Shown here: positions 53,860 to 62,643 of the stretch, piece by piece
Layout: each line of letters opens with the position of its first letter
Position numbering within the stretch: position 1 is the stretch's first letter
NCBI GenBank assembly: GCA_903935095.1
Contig: CAIZQH010000013.1
Coordinates: 54,214 to 118,213 of the forward strand
Length of the DNA: 64,000 bases
Reading direction: 5' to 3'
Origin: an uncultured Flavobacteriales bacterium
GTDB lineage: Bacteria > Bacteroidota > Bacteroidia > Flavobacteriales_D > Crocinitomicaceae
Made by a program: the position numbers and the translations under genes
The notes under the pieces: generated by a model
Told to the model about the DNA's origin: nothing
What the model saw: the letters and a program-made list of their open reading frames with translations, nothing else
Databases searched by the model: none

Positions 53860-55801
53860 GCAAAAACCAACATTTGACTTAAGTGTTGTCATTGTTAATT
53901 ACAATGTCGCGTACTTCCTTGAACAATGTTTAAACGCTGTTTTGGCAGCTAGTAAAACCTTGAAGGTTCAAGTTTTTGTGGTAGATAATAACAGTGTGGA
54001 TGGATCCGTTGAAATGGTTCAGTCCAAGTTTCCTCAAGTACATTTAATTGCCAATAAAGAAAATGTTGGATTTTCACGTGCCAACAATCAAGCACTGGTC
54101 ATTTCAGACGCCCGTTATTTATTGCTGTTAAATCCAGATACCGTTGTCGAAGAAGATACCTTCTCAAAAATCGTATCGTTCATGGATGAGCATCCAGACG
54201 GGGGCGGATTAGGTGTTCGCATGGTTGATGGAAAAGGACGTTTTCTTCCAGAATCGAAGCGTGGATTACCCACACCAATGGTTGCCTTTTACAAGATTTT
54301 TGGTTTATCGAAGTTGTTCCCTAAATCCAAACGTTTTGGAAGGTATCACCTTGGATATTTGAGTGAATTCGATACCAATGAAGTAGATGTGCTCAGTGGC
54401 GCCTTTATGTTGATGCGCAAAGAAACACTAGACAAGGTTGGACTTCTAGATGAAACTTTTTTCATGTATGGTGAGGACATTGATTTATCCTACCGCATTC
54501 AATTGGGAGGATTCAAAAACTATTACTTCCCGGAAACCAAAATCATACACTACAAAGGCGAAAGTACCAAAAAGAGTTCCGTCAATTACGTCTTTGTTTT
54601 TTACCGGGCAATGGTCATTTTTGCGAAGAAACATTTTTCACAAAATAATGCGAAATTATTTTCGATGGCGATTCATCTAGCGATTTACTTACGCGCATCC
54701 ATCTCGATATTCCGTCGATTCATAGAACAAATTTCCTTTCCTGCAATGGACCTTGCGGTAAGTCTTGGTGGGCTTTACCTCCTTGCGGAGAGGTGGAAAA
54801 TGAAAGACATTCTTTTCCCAGAGATTGCGATGAATTATTTAATTCCAAGTTATGCCATCATTTGGATGTTATCCGGATTGGTTTTTGGTATCTATGACAC
54901 AGGCAGTCGTTACCGTTTGATTTTTAAATCGGCATTCTTTGGAACCATTTTTATTTTAACAAGCTACGCATTACTTCCAAAAGAGTGGCAGTTTTCACGC
55001 TTGTACATTTTACTTGGATCACTGATTTATGTCATTAGTTTTTTCCTCATACGTTTTTCCTATGAGTTACTTTTTAAAGGAAATATTGGACTTTCCAAAT
55101 TACCTAAAAAACGATTTGCGATTATTGGTGAAGAAGCTGAGTTTATTCGCGTAAAGCAGCTCTTGGAAAACACCTATCCACAGATTGATTCCATCATCGG
55201 GATTTCCAATCAAGATAAATTCCCAGGAAGTGTTGGAGTCCTTGAGCAATTGAGTGAAATCGTTTCGGTTCATAAAATCAACGAGGTCATTTTCTCGGCA
55301 AAGTCATTGAGTTCCTCGGAAATTATTCATTGGATGACACAGACATCCGCAGTTGACTTGGAATTTAAAATCGCGCAACCAGATACTAGTTTTCTCATTG
55401 GAAGCAATTCCATTGACCGAGCTGGAGAATTGTATGTCCTCAATTTTAATTCCTTGAATCACCCAGAAAATAAACGAGTCAAACGATTAATCGATGTGGT
55501 TTTCTCTGGTCTGTTTATCCTTACACTTCCATTCCATATCTGGATTTTTAACGACAAAAAAAGCTTAATTCAAGGTTTATTTTCCGTGCTTATTGGAAGA
55601 AAAACATTTGTTGGATATACTGAAAAAGAGACACTTACTAAATCTAAACAAAAACAAAGTATCATTGGACCCTTCGACCACCTGCATCTGAGCTCAAAAG
55701 AAGACCGCGAACGATTTTTCTTGATTTATTCACGTGATTACACCCCACTATTTGATATTCGCAGTATCCTTCGAAATTTCCGTACACTCGATCGTAACTA
55801 A
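53852..55801 (+). CDS. Glycosyltransferase family 2 fused to a degenerate polyprenyl sugar-phosphate transferase
   Basis: 649 residues. The N-terminal GT2 domain (about 1-265): LSVVIVNYNVAYFLEQCL, VVDNNSVDGSVEM, NKENVGFSRANNQAL, LLLNPDTVVE, SGAFMLMRKETL and DETFFMYGEDIDLSYR (rhamnosyltransferase-like). Then about four helices (about 285-405), a nucleotide-binding-like domain (KRFAIIGEEAEFIRVKQLLEN), and a final stretch KRLIDVVFSGLFILTLPF, the hallmark opening of the catalytic domain of WcaJ-type enzymes. After that helix the sequence passes directly to SVLIGRKTFVGYTE, with the catalytic middle missing. It overlaps ridA by 8 bp. Confidence 0.84.
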   Translation: MDKQKPTFDLSVVIVNYNVAYFLEQCLNAVLAASKTLKVQVFVVDNNSVDGSVEMVQSKFPQVHLIANKENVGFSRANNQALVISDARYLLLLNPDTVVEEDTFSKIVSFMDEHPDGGGLGVRMVDGKGRFLPESKRGLPTPMVAFYKIFGLSKLFPKSKRFGRYHLGYLSEFDTNEVDVLSGAFMLMRKETLDKVGLLDETFFMYGEDIDLSYRIQLGGFKNYYFPETKIIHYKGESTKKSSVNYVFVFYRAMVIFAKKHFSQNNAKLFSMAIHLAIYLRASISIFRRFIEQISFPAMDLAVSLGGLYLLAERWKMKDILFPEIAMNYLIPSYAIIWMLSGLVFGIYDTGSRYRLIFKSAFFGTIFILTSYALLPKEWQFSRLYILLGSLIYVISFFLIRFSYELLFKGNIGLSKLPKKRFAIIGEEAEFIRVKQLLENTYPQIDSIIGISNQDKFPGSVGVLEQLSEIVSVHKINEVIFSAKSLSSSEIIHWMTQTSAVDLEFKIAQPDTSFLIGSNSIDRAGELYVLNFNSLNHPENKRVKRLIDVVFSGLFILTLPFHIWIFNDKKSLIQGLFSVLIGRKTFVGYTEKETLTKSKQKQSIIGPFDHLHLSSKEDRERFFLIYSRDYTPLFDIRSILRNFRTLDRN

Positions 55802-55827
55802 ATGTACGATTTGCACATTTTTTTCCA

Positions 55828-55835
55828 TAACTTTG
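55828..55835 (+). promoter_or_regulatory. Promoter -7 element TAACTTTG of the E2 gene
   Basis: An exact TAnnTTTG, 35 nt before ATG 55871. A TTG lies 14 bp upstream (55811-55813), a short spacing. Confidence 0.5.
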
Positions 55836-55870
55836 CGCCCAAGTAAAAGACATCAATTTACACGTATACT

Positions 55871-57217
55871 ATGGCAGAAATAGAAATCCGTCTTCCCAAA
55901 ATGGGAGAAAGTGTGACAGAAGCTACCATTACCAATTGGTTGAAAAATGTAGGCGATTCCGTTGCAATGGACGAACCTTTAGTGGAGGTTGCGACCGATA
56001 AAGTTGACAACGAACTTCCATCTGAAGGGGCTGGTGTATTGATCAAAATCCTTTTTGAAAAAGACCAAGTTGCTCAAGTGGGCGACGTGATTGCTATTTT
56101 ATCAACGGATGGTTCAACAAGTACTGCTCCGAGTGTAAAAGAAGAAATGCCCGCAGTTGCTGATGTACATACGTCCACGGAACCCGTTGTTGCTCCAGTT
56201 GCTACTTCATCTGAAACAACAGCCATTCCAAAAAATGGAACGAATGGAAAATTCTTTTCTCCCTTAGTGCGCAACATCGCTGAAAAAGAGGGGATTACCG
56301 CAAGTGAGCTAGAAGGAATTTCTGGATCAGGTCAAGACGGACGAGTAACGAAAAAAGATGTCATTTCTTACTTAGCAAACCGCGGCTCAGCTCCAATTAC
56401 CGCTGCGCCTTCTAATGCGGAATTCGCATCTGCAAAAGCAGCGCTGCCAACAACGTCAGCAAACGCTTCCTTTATGCAGTTTAAGGAGCCGATTGTTTTA
56501 CCTAATCCAGGTGATGAAATCATCGAAATGGACCGCATGCGCAAGCTGATTGCTGACCATATGTTGATGTCTGTACACGTTTCTCCACATGTAACATCTT
56601 ATGTAGAAGCGGATGTCACAAACATCGTTAAATGGAGAGAAAAAGTGAAAAACACCTTCAAACAACGCGAAGGACAAAATATTACCTACACGCCGATTTT
56701 AATTGAAGCAATTGTGAAAGCCATCAAGGATTTCCCAATGATCAATGTATCCGTTTCTGGAACCACGATTATCAAACGCAAGGACATCAATATTGGAATG
56801 GCTACTGCCTTACCATCTGGAAATTTAATTGTTCCAGTGATTAAAAATGCAGATCAATTGAATCTTGTTGGTTTAACGAAAGCCGTAAACGGATTAGCAG
56901 ATAGTGCACGAAACAACAAATTGAAACCGGAGGATATTCAAGGTGGAACCTATACCGTAACCAATGTTGGTTCTTTCGGAAACGTTATGGGAACACCGAT
57001 TATCAATCAACCTCAAGTAGCGATTATGGCACTTGGTGCGATTCGTAAAGTTCCGGCAGTGATTGAAACACCGGAAGGAGATTTCATTGGTATCCGTCAC
57101 AAAATGTTCTTATCCCATTCTTATGATCACCGCGTAGTGGATGGAGCATTAGGAGGGCAATTTGTTCGTCGAGTGGCTGATTACTTAGAGAGCTTCGATC
57201 CGAACATGCCAATTTAA
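55871..57217 (+). CDS. Branched-chain 2-oxoacid dehydrogenase E2 (dihydrolipoamide acyltransferase)
   Basis: 448 residues. One lipoyl domain at the N-terminus (EVATDKVDNELPSEGAG, lipoyl Lys in DKVD). Linker rich in Thr/Ala/Pro, then the E3/E1-binding domain (SPLVRNIAEKEGITASELEGI, GRVTKKDVISYL), and the acyltransferase core with catalytic SHSYDHRVVDGALGG near the end. The match with the fused E1 at 21282-23267 makes a branched-chain complex likely. The next gene starts 4 bp later. Confidence 0.9.
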   Translation: MAEIEIRLPKMGESVTEATITNWLKNVGDSVAMDEPLVEVATDKVDNELPSEGAGVLIKILFEKDQVAQVGDVIAILSTDGSTSTAPSVKEEMPAVADVHTSTEPVVAPVATSSETTAIPKNGTNGKFFSPLVRNIAEKEGITASELEGISGSGQDGRVTKKDVISYLANRGSAPITAAPSNAEFASAKAALPTTSANASFMQFKEPIVLPNPGDEIIEMDRMRKLIADHMLMSVHVSPHVTSYVEADVTNIVKWREKVKNTFKQREGQNITYTPILIEAIVKAIKDFPMINVSVSGTTIIKRKDINIGMATALPSGNLIVPVIKNADQLNLVGLTKAVNGLADSARNNKLKPEDIQGGTYTVTNVGSFGNVMGTPIINQPQVAIMALGAIRKVPAVIETPEGDFIGIRHKMFLSHSYDHRVVDGALGGQFVRRVADYLESFDPNMPI

Positions 57218-57221
57218 GATC

Positions 57222-58052
57222 ATGGGACTGCAACTTAAGCGTCCATTGTGTGTTTTTGACCTAGAAACAACAGGACTTCAAATTACCAAGGACCGCATCG
57301 TTCAAATCGCTATTCTTAAAGTTTTTCCAGATGGAACGACGGAAGAATTCAGTCGTTTGGTGAATCCTGAGATGGTAATCGCTGATGAAAGCACAGCGAT
57401 TCATGGTGTGAGTAATGAAATGGTGAAAAACGAACCATCGTTTGCAACATTAGCTCCAGAAATCCTCTCCTTCATTGGCGATGCCGATTTAGCGGGATAC
57501 AATTCAAATAAATTCGACATTCCTGTGTTATCGGAAGAATTACTACGCACTGGAAACGATTTCGATTTATCCAATCGCCGCTTTGTGGATGTTCAAAACA
57601 TCTTTCACAAGATGGAACAACGCACACTCGCAGCAGCTTACCAATTCTATTGCGGTAAAACGATTGAGAATGCGCACAATGCGATTTACGACACCTTAGC
57701 GACGTATGAAGTCCTTTTGGCACAACTAGAAAAATACCCCAGCCTAGCGAAGGACATCGATGCGCTAGCTGATTTCTCTAAAGCGGGAGACTTTCAACTG
57801 GCGGATTTCGCTGGACGTTTAGCCTACAACACAAAAAAAGAGTTGATCTATAACTTCGGTAAACACAAGAACAAAAGTGTTGTCCAAGTACTAAAAGAAG
57901 AACCTGGGTATTACGGATGGATGCTTGAAGCTGATTTCCCTTTGTACACAAAACAAATCTTACGAAAAGAAATGGAACGCATTAAAGCAGAGAAAGATGC
58001 GATTCCTATGGGAGATAAACTCGATTTACTCAAGCAAAAATTCAATAAATAA
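57222..58052 (+). CDS. DnaQ-like DEDDh 3'-5' exonuclease
   Basis: 276 residues. ExoI VFDLETTGLQITKDRIVQIA, ExoII AGYNSNKFDIPVLSEEL, ExoIII HNAIYDTLATYEVL. After the nuclease (1-170) a C-terminal part has FGKHKNKSVVQVLKEEPGYYGWML, seen in other DnaQ-like exonucleases as a putative quorum-sensing-type zinc-less domain. It overlaps the next gene by 1 bp. A repair or RNA-processing role is possible. Confidence 0.88.
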   Translation: MGLQLKRPLCVFDLETTGLQITKDRIVQIAILKVFPDGTTEEFSRLVNPEMVIADESTAIHGVSNEMVKNEPSFATLAPEILSFIGDADLAGYNSNKFDIPVLSEELLRTGNDFDLSNRRFVDVQNIFHKMEQRTLAAAYQFYCGKTIENAHNAIYDTLATYEVLLAQLEKYPSLAKDIDALADFSKAGDFQLADFAGRLAYNTKKELIYNFGKHKNKSVVQVLKEEPGYYGWMLEADFPLYTKQILRKEMERIKAEKDAIPMGDKLDLLKQKFNK

Positions 58053-58660
58053 TGAAAATCATTTGCATTGGACGTAACTATGCGGATCACGCGAAAGAAA
58101 TGAAATCGGCAGTTCCGACTGAACCTTTGTATTTCCTGAAACCTGATACGGCCATTTTACGAGAAGGTGATTTTTACTATCCTAATTTTACTAAGGATTT
58201 GCATTTTGAATGTGAGTTGATTGTGAAAATTGACCGCGTGGGAAAACACATTGAAAAAGCATTTGCCCACAAATATTATTCGGAATTTAGTTTGGGAATT
58301 GATTTTACTGCACGTGACATCCAAGAGCATTGCAAGGCAAATGGACTTCCATGGGAAAAAGCAAAAGGATTTGATTCCAGTGCGGCCATTTCCAATCAAT
58401 GGATCAATAAAGGAGATTTGGATTTGGAAACTGCCGAATTCACCTTTTATCAAAACGATGAGTTAAAGCAAACGGGACATCCACGTGATTTTATTTTTTC
58501 CATTGACGAAATCATTTCGTATGTTTCGCAATTCATGACCTTAAAAACGGGCGACTTGATTTACACTGGAACACCAGCAGGAGTTGGGCCAATCCAAATT
58601 GGTGATCAATTGCGTGGAGAATTAAATGGAAAGCCTTTCTTTGAATTCGCCGTTAAATAA
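58052..58660 (+). CDS. Fumarylacetoacetate hydrolase family protein
   Basis: 202 residues. Opens with CIGRNYADHAKEMKSAVP. Metal-binding Glu/Asp: LHFECELIVKID, SLGIDFTARDIQ, and GKGFDSSAAISN-like KGFDSSAAIS; the final TGTPAGVGPI is family-specific. Bacterial members act as oxaloacetate decarboxylases, acylpyruvases or isomerases; the activity here is not decided. It ends 2 bp before the convergent VCBS gene. Confidence 0.87.
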   Translation: MKIICIGRNYADHAKEMKSAVPTEPLYFLKPDTAILREGDFYYPNFTKDLHFECELIVKIDRVGKHIEKAFAHKYYSEFSLGIDFTARDIQEHCKANGLPWEKAKGFDSSAAISNQWINKGDLDLETAEFTFYQNDELKQTGHPRDFIFSIDEIISYVSQFMTLKTGDLIYTGTPAGVGPIQIGDQLRGELNGKPFFEFAVK

Positions 58661-58662
58661 TC

Positions 58663-60882
58663 CTAACGTTTCCAGAATTTCTGATTGATTCCTGTCGTTC
58701 GTCCTTTCAAGATGTACATTCCTTCATCGAAATCTGAAAGTGAAAATACATTCATTCCGTTCGAAATTTCCCAGGTACAAATCCATCTTCCTTCTAAGGA
58801 ATAGACATCCATCAATCCGATGTTTTGCTCCGACAAAATGGTCAACTCAAGCGTTGCTGGATTTGGATACAAGTGCATCAATGTTTGTGACTCTTCTGCA
58901 ACCGACACGTTACTTCCCGGTTCATCCTCCAATAGAAACAATCCACCTAAGTCCTGTCCAACAAACAAATCCAGATGGTTGTCCTGATCCAAATCTGATA
59001 CGAAACAAGAGCTGTAAGCTCCAATCGCTGTTTTTAAACCAAGGAAATCTGCACTTCGCTCATGAAATGCTTGTCCATTCGATAAATGCGCATCAATGGA
59101 ATCATAAAAGTAAATCGCTCCATCATGTGAACCCAATAATAAGTAAGTCGTGTCTTGAAAACGAAAAAAATGAGGAACAGAATATCCATCAGGCGTAAGA
59201 GAATCCGTATCCACCATTCCCAATGTATTATTCATTAAAAGGAAAGAAGGATTTGTTGTCGTACCCGTATTTTCATAATAACGAAGTTCACCCGTTTTTT
59301 TACCAAGGATGAGGTCCAGCTTACCATCATTGTTCAGGTCAAAGAGTTGCGGGGACGCGTATTGACCAGCACTTATGACATTTCCGGATTGATCAGCATA
59401 ATTTAACATCGGCGAAGCGAATGATGGATTTGATCCTGTAGTATTATTTTGATAATACGCTAGACTACCATTTTCTAATCCAATCAACATATCAGGCTTT
59501 CCATCCCCATTCAAATCTCCAAAAGTTGGAAAGAGTCTTAATCCAAGGTTGGATTGCGCCAAGTTCAAGAAATTCACATCAACAAAGGTAAATTTTGGAT
59601 TTCCAATGGTACCCGTATTTTGATAATAGGCCAAGCGGCTTTCCTTCAAATTTGTCGCTTTGTAGGCATAGAAATTGGACACGATCAAATCAAGTAGCCC
59701 ATCATTATTGAGGTCAACGATTTGTGGACTCGAAGCTGTTCCATGCTCAATCATGTCATTCTGTAAAAAAGACTTCGTTTGATACACAAAATTAGGCAAC
59801 GAATTGGCACCCGTATTTTTGTAAAACAAGACACTGGATTCATTTTCAGACACATTATTTGCATTTGGTGTCACGAGCAGGTCCTTTTTACCATCAAAAT
59901 CGACGTCAACATAAAATCCAGCGGGAAACAATTGCATATTTATTGGCGTACTGTTACTCGGGAACGCGTTATTCATCGAGATCATATCAGAATTTGAATT
60001 CGGAACTGTTCCACCATTGATCAGTAGCATCATATTGGTATAGGAAACATCCCCTAAAATTAAATCAAGTACGCCTGAATTGTCATAATCCAAGGCAAGA
60101 ACGGTTGATCCAGCGTGTGCTTTTGGGCTACTCCCAACTGGTAATTCCGGATTTGGAACATTGGATCCATCACAAGGTCCAGAGTTATCGTGTAAATAAA
60201 CTCCATTTGTTGTCACATCCTCCCGATAGCCTCCCCAACAGGAATTTTTAAGTTCGAAAATCAGTGAATCGGAATGTCCGTATAGTTCTTGGCTTTGATT
60301 CTGATGGTATTGTAAATATTCACCACCGATATGGTAACTTAGAATATCTAAATCTCCGTCTCCTTCTACATCCACAATAGCAGGAATATCCGCAGAACTG
60401 ATGTATAAATTTAATTGTGGTCCATTGTAATTGGAAGTAATGTAATTACTGTATTGTTCCCATTGCAGTCCAATGGCAGCATTACCGATGTTCTTATACA
60501 CCCTTAAACCACCAATCGTGTAACAAAATAAATCATTTTTACCATCTTGATCGTAATCCGCACAATAGGCTCGGTAGCGTAAACCTGGAGGGAAACGTAA
60601 AAATGCAGCTGGATCAGAAACGTAGTAATGTTGTACGTTCGCTACTTCATGACGGTACAATCGAACTTGGTCATGGCTTCGGTCAAACACGAACAAATCA
60701 TTGTCTCCGTCATAGTCATAATCAATTTCTGAAAATTGCGCGTTATTGTGTCCCCCACTCCACGCTAAATTCAAGTAACTGCCATTCTTAAAAACAAGAA
60801 TTGAATCATTAAAATTGAACTGAAACTGAGCGTTAACTTCAGCGCAAAAGAACAATAAAAGTAGAAGTATGTACTTTTTCAC
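58663..60882 (-). CDS. Secreted VCBS/FG-GAP repeat protein with T9SS type A signal
   Basis: 739 residues with a GTG start (MKKYILLLLLFFCAEVNAQ signal). Repeats with calcium-binding DxDxDG-type loops: DYDYDGDNDLFVF, DYDQDGKNDLFCY, DVEGDGDLDIL, DLNNDGLLDLIV, DLNGDGKPDMLIG, DLNNDGKLDLILG and DLDQDNHLDLFVG, which fit an integrin-like propeller. The C-terminus is a type A sorting domain (LYPNPATLELTILS, DEGMYILKG). Likely a surface protein with an unknown target. Confidence 0.83.
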   Translation of the reverse strand: MKKYILLLLLFFCAEVNAQFQFNFNDSILVFKNGSYLNLAWSGGHNNAQFSEIDYDYDGDNDLFVFDRSHDQVRLYRHEVANVQHYYVSDPAAFLRFPPGLRYRAYCADYDQDGKNDLFCYTIGGLRVYKNIGNAAIGLQWEQYSNYITSNYNGPQLNLYISSADIPAIVDVEGDGDLDILSYHIGGEYLQYHQNQSQELYGHSDSLIFELKNSCWGGYREDVTTNGVYLHDNSGPCDGSNVPNPELPVGSSPKAHAGSTVLALDYDNSGVLDLILGDVSYTNMMLLINGGTVPNSNSDMISMNNAFPSNSTPINMQLFPAGFYVDVDFDGKKDLLVTPNANNVSENESSVLFYKNTGANSLPNFVYQTKSFLQNDMIEHGTASSPQIVDLNNDGLLDLIVSNFYAYKATNLKESRLAYYQNTGTIGNPKFTFVDVNFLNLAQSNLGLRLFPTFGDLNGDGKPDMLIGLENGSLAYYQNNTTGSNPSFASPMLNYADQSGNVISAGQYASPQLFDLNNDGKLDLILGKKTGELRYYENTGTTTNPSFLLMNNTLGMVDTDSLTPDGYSVPHFFRFQDTTYLLLGSHDGAIYFYDSIDAHLSNGQAFHERSADFLGLKTAIGAYSSCFVSDLDQDNHLDLFVGQDLGGLFLLEDEPGSNVSVAEESQTLMHLYPNPATLELTILSEQNIGLMDVYSLEGRWICTWEISNGMNVFSLSDFDEGMYILKGRTTGINQKFWKR

Positions 60883-60915
60883 GAGGATATTTTAGCTAAA
60901 ATTACGGACAATGAA

Positions 60916-61842
60916 TTAAAGTTGTTCATCGAACGGAAAGAAGTGTATCATTTTATCATCACCGGCAAAAGCAAATTGACCTTGATGGTTTGTCCACAGT
61001 GAATTTACGGACTGACGATGTCCTCCGTTTTTGCCTTCCAACTTCTTCCATACTTGACGAGTCTGAGCATTCCAAATCTTTACTGTTTTATCGCGACTAA
61101 CACTCACAAAACGCTTTGAATCAATAAAGTCAAGACCATAAATATTTCCTTTGTGCGCAGGAAGGGCTTTAATCAGTTGAAATGTCCCTGCATCCCACCA
61201 ACGTAAATAGGCATCTTTCCCACCGCTGATGATTTGCCGCGTTGATTCGTCCACACAAAGCGCAGATGTTCCTTCTTCATGCGCAAAGAAACGGTGGACT
61301 TCATTCATGAATTCCAATTCAAGTATGACAATTTCGCCATTTCCACCAGCTATCATAATGGTTTTTGGATCTAGGTGTTTGATGCAACGAATTTTACCAC
61401 AATTTAAAGGTAAAATGATGTTTAACTTCAGGGTTTCAGAATCCCAAATACTTAGTATGCCATCGGCATCTCCCACAAAGAGAAGTTGCTGTAAAGTGGA
61501 TTCATAAATAGCAAAAATTCCAACCTTGTGTTGAGTGAAATGATGGAGCTCTATTTTATCAGAAACATCAACAATGTGCATTTGTCCCGTTGATAGTCCG
61601 ATAGCTATTTTCGATGCATGTGCAAACAATGCGATGGCAAAAGGAGCCGCTTCGCAGCGAATGGCAAAAGAGTCTTGTTCTCCGGTAGATTTAAGCCAAC
61701 GAGTAACATATTTATCGGAAGCTGCTGAATAAAGATAGGTATCATCTGCGTCGATGCTATAAATCGGACCATTATGTCCTTTTATTTGCAAGGAATGAGC
61801 AGGATTTTGCAAGGGATCAATTATCGTCTTCGTCGATTTCAT
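60916..61842 (-). CDS. WD40-repeat protein
   Basis: 308 residues from ATG 61842 (a start three codons earlier is possible). About seven WD40 blades: LQIKGHNGPIYSIDADDTYLYSAASDKYVTRW, LLFVGDADGILSIWD, ALCVDESTRQIISGGKDAYLRWWDA, LPAHKGNIYGLDFIDSKRFVSVSRDKTVKIWNAQ. No signal peptide, so a cytoplasmic scaffold. It overlaps the end of the phosphosulfolactate synthase gene by 26 bp. Confidence 0.86.
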   Translation of the reverse strand: MKSTKTIIDPLQNPAHSLQIKGHNGPIYSIDADDTYLYSAASDKYVTRWLKSTGEQDSFAIRCEAAPFAIALFAHASKIAIGLSTGQMHIVDVSDKIELHHFTQHKVGIFAIYESTLQQLLFVGDADGILSIWDSETLKLNIILPLNCGKIRCIKHLDPKTIMIAGGNGEIVILELEFMNEVHRFFAHEEGTSALCVDESTRQIISGGKDAYLRWWDAGTFQLIKALPAHKGNIYGLDFIDSKRFVSVSRDKTVKIWNAQTRQVWKKLEGKNGGHRQSVNSLWTNHQGQFAFAGDDKMIHFFPFDEQL

Positions 61843-62641
61843 CCTCGTCATCGTTCACTTGTTTTAAGCGATCAGCATAAGCCTTCGGAAGAAAATCAAA
61901 GAATGTATCTCCACGCAATCCCAATCGAAGGCATTCCAATGGAATCATATCGTTTGGTGCAATGTTTCCAAGATTCACTTCTGCTCCAAACAATTTAATG
62001 AACCACACTTGTTGATTTTTCTGAGGAGCCTCCCAAAGAATGTCTTCCGGTTTCACACTTGCTATGATTCGGTTAATCAATACACTGTGGGCTGTACCAT
62101 TGGGACGAAAAACACCAACATTTCCAGCTTCACGTCCTTCAGCGATTACTTTCCAACTTCCTGCATCTAATTCTCCCTTCATAAGTCGAACCCATTTTGC
62201 AGGTGAAATTAAGATTCCGGAATCTTTCGATCCAACTTCCGACATCACGGTCATGTTTTTGGATAGCTCGTGAATGATTTTACATTTCTCATCATGAGGA
62301 ATGATAATCGATCCATCTGAAACTTCGACTAGGTCTAATTTAAATTTATCGATTACTTTTTGATAATCATTGAACTTCCCACGGGCGTAAAATGCTTCGA
62401 AGAGTGTCCCTCCGAAATATGGACGAATACCCGCAGACTTATACATAGCGATTTTCTCTTCCAGGTTTTTCGTTACGTAGGATGTTCCGAATCCAAACTT
62501 CACAATATCTGTTAAATGTGACGATGATTCGATGAAATGTTCTGTCTCACGCAAACCTAGGCCTTTATCCATCATCATGGTAACGCCTTTGTTTCTTGGT
62601 TTTTCGCTTCTTTTTGGTATGAATGTTAAGTTGAAATTCAT
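61817..62641 (-). CDS. comA: Phosphosulfolactate synthase (ComA family)
   Basis: 274 residues. ComA-family pattern: KPRNKGVTMMMDKGLGLRETEHF, DIVKFGFGTSYV, GIRPYFGGTLFEAFY, VEVSDGSIIIP and EVGSKDSG, with the ending acidic (DDEDEIDEDDN). The enzyme adds sulfite to phosphoenolpyruvate to give phosphosulfolactate. It is a step of coenzyme M synthesis in methanogens; Bacteroidota have no coenzyme M, and a route to sulfonates such as cysteate for sulfonolipids is a better guess. The catalytic residues were not checked one by one. Confidence 0.8.
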   Translation of the reverse strand: MNFNLTFIPKRSEKPRNKGVTMMMDKGLGLRETEHFIESSSHLTDIVKFGFGTSYVTKNLEEKIAMYKSAGIRPYFGGTLFEAFYARGKFNDYQKVIDKFKLDLVEVSDGSIIIPHDEKCKIIHELSKNMTVMSEVGSKDSGILISPAKWVRLMKGELDAGSWKVIAEGREAGNVGVFRPNGTAHSVLINRIIASVKPEDILWEAPQKNQQVWFIKLFGAEVNLGNIAPNDMIPLECLRLGLRGDTFFDFLPKAYADRLKQVNDDEDEIDEDDN

Positions 62642-62643
62642 TG

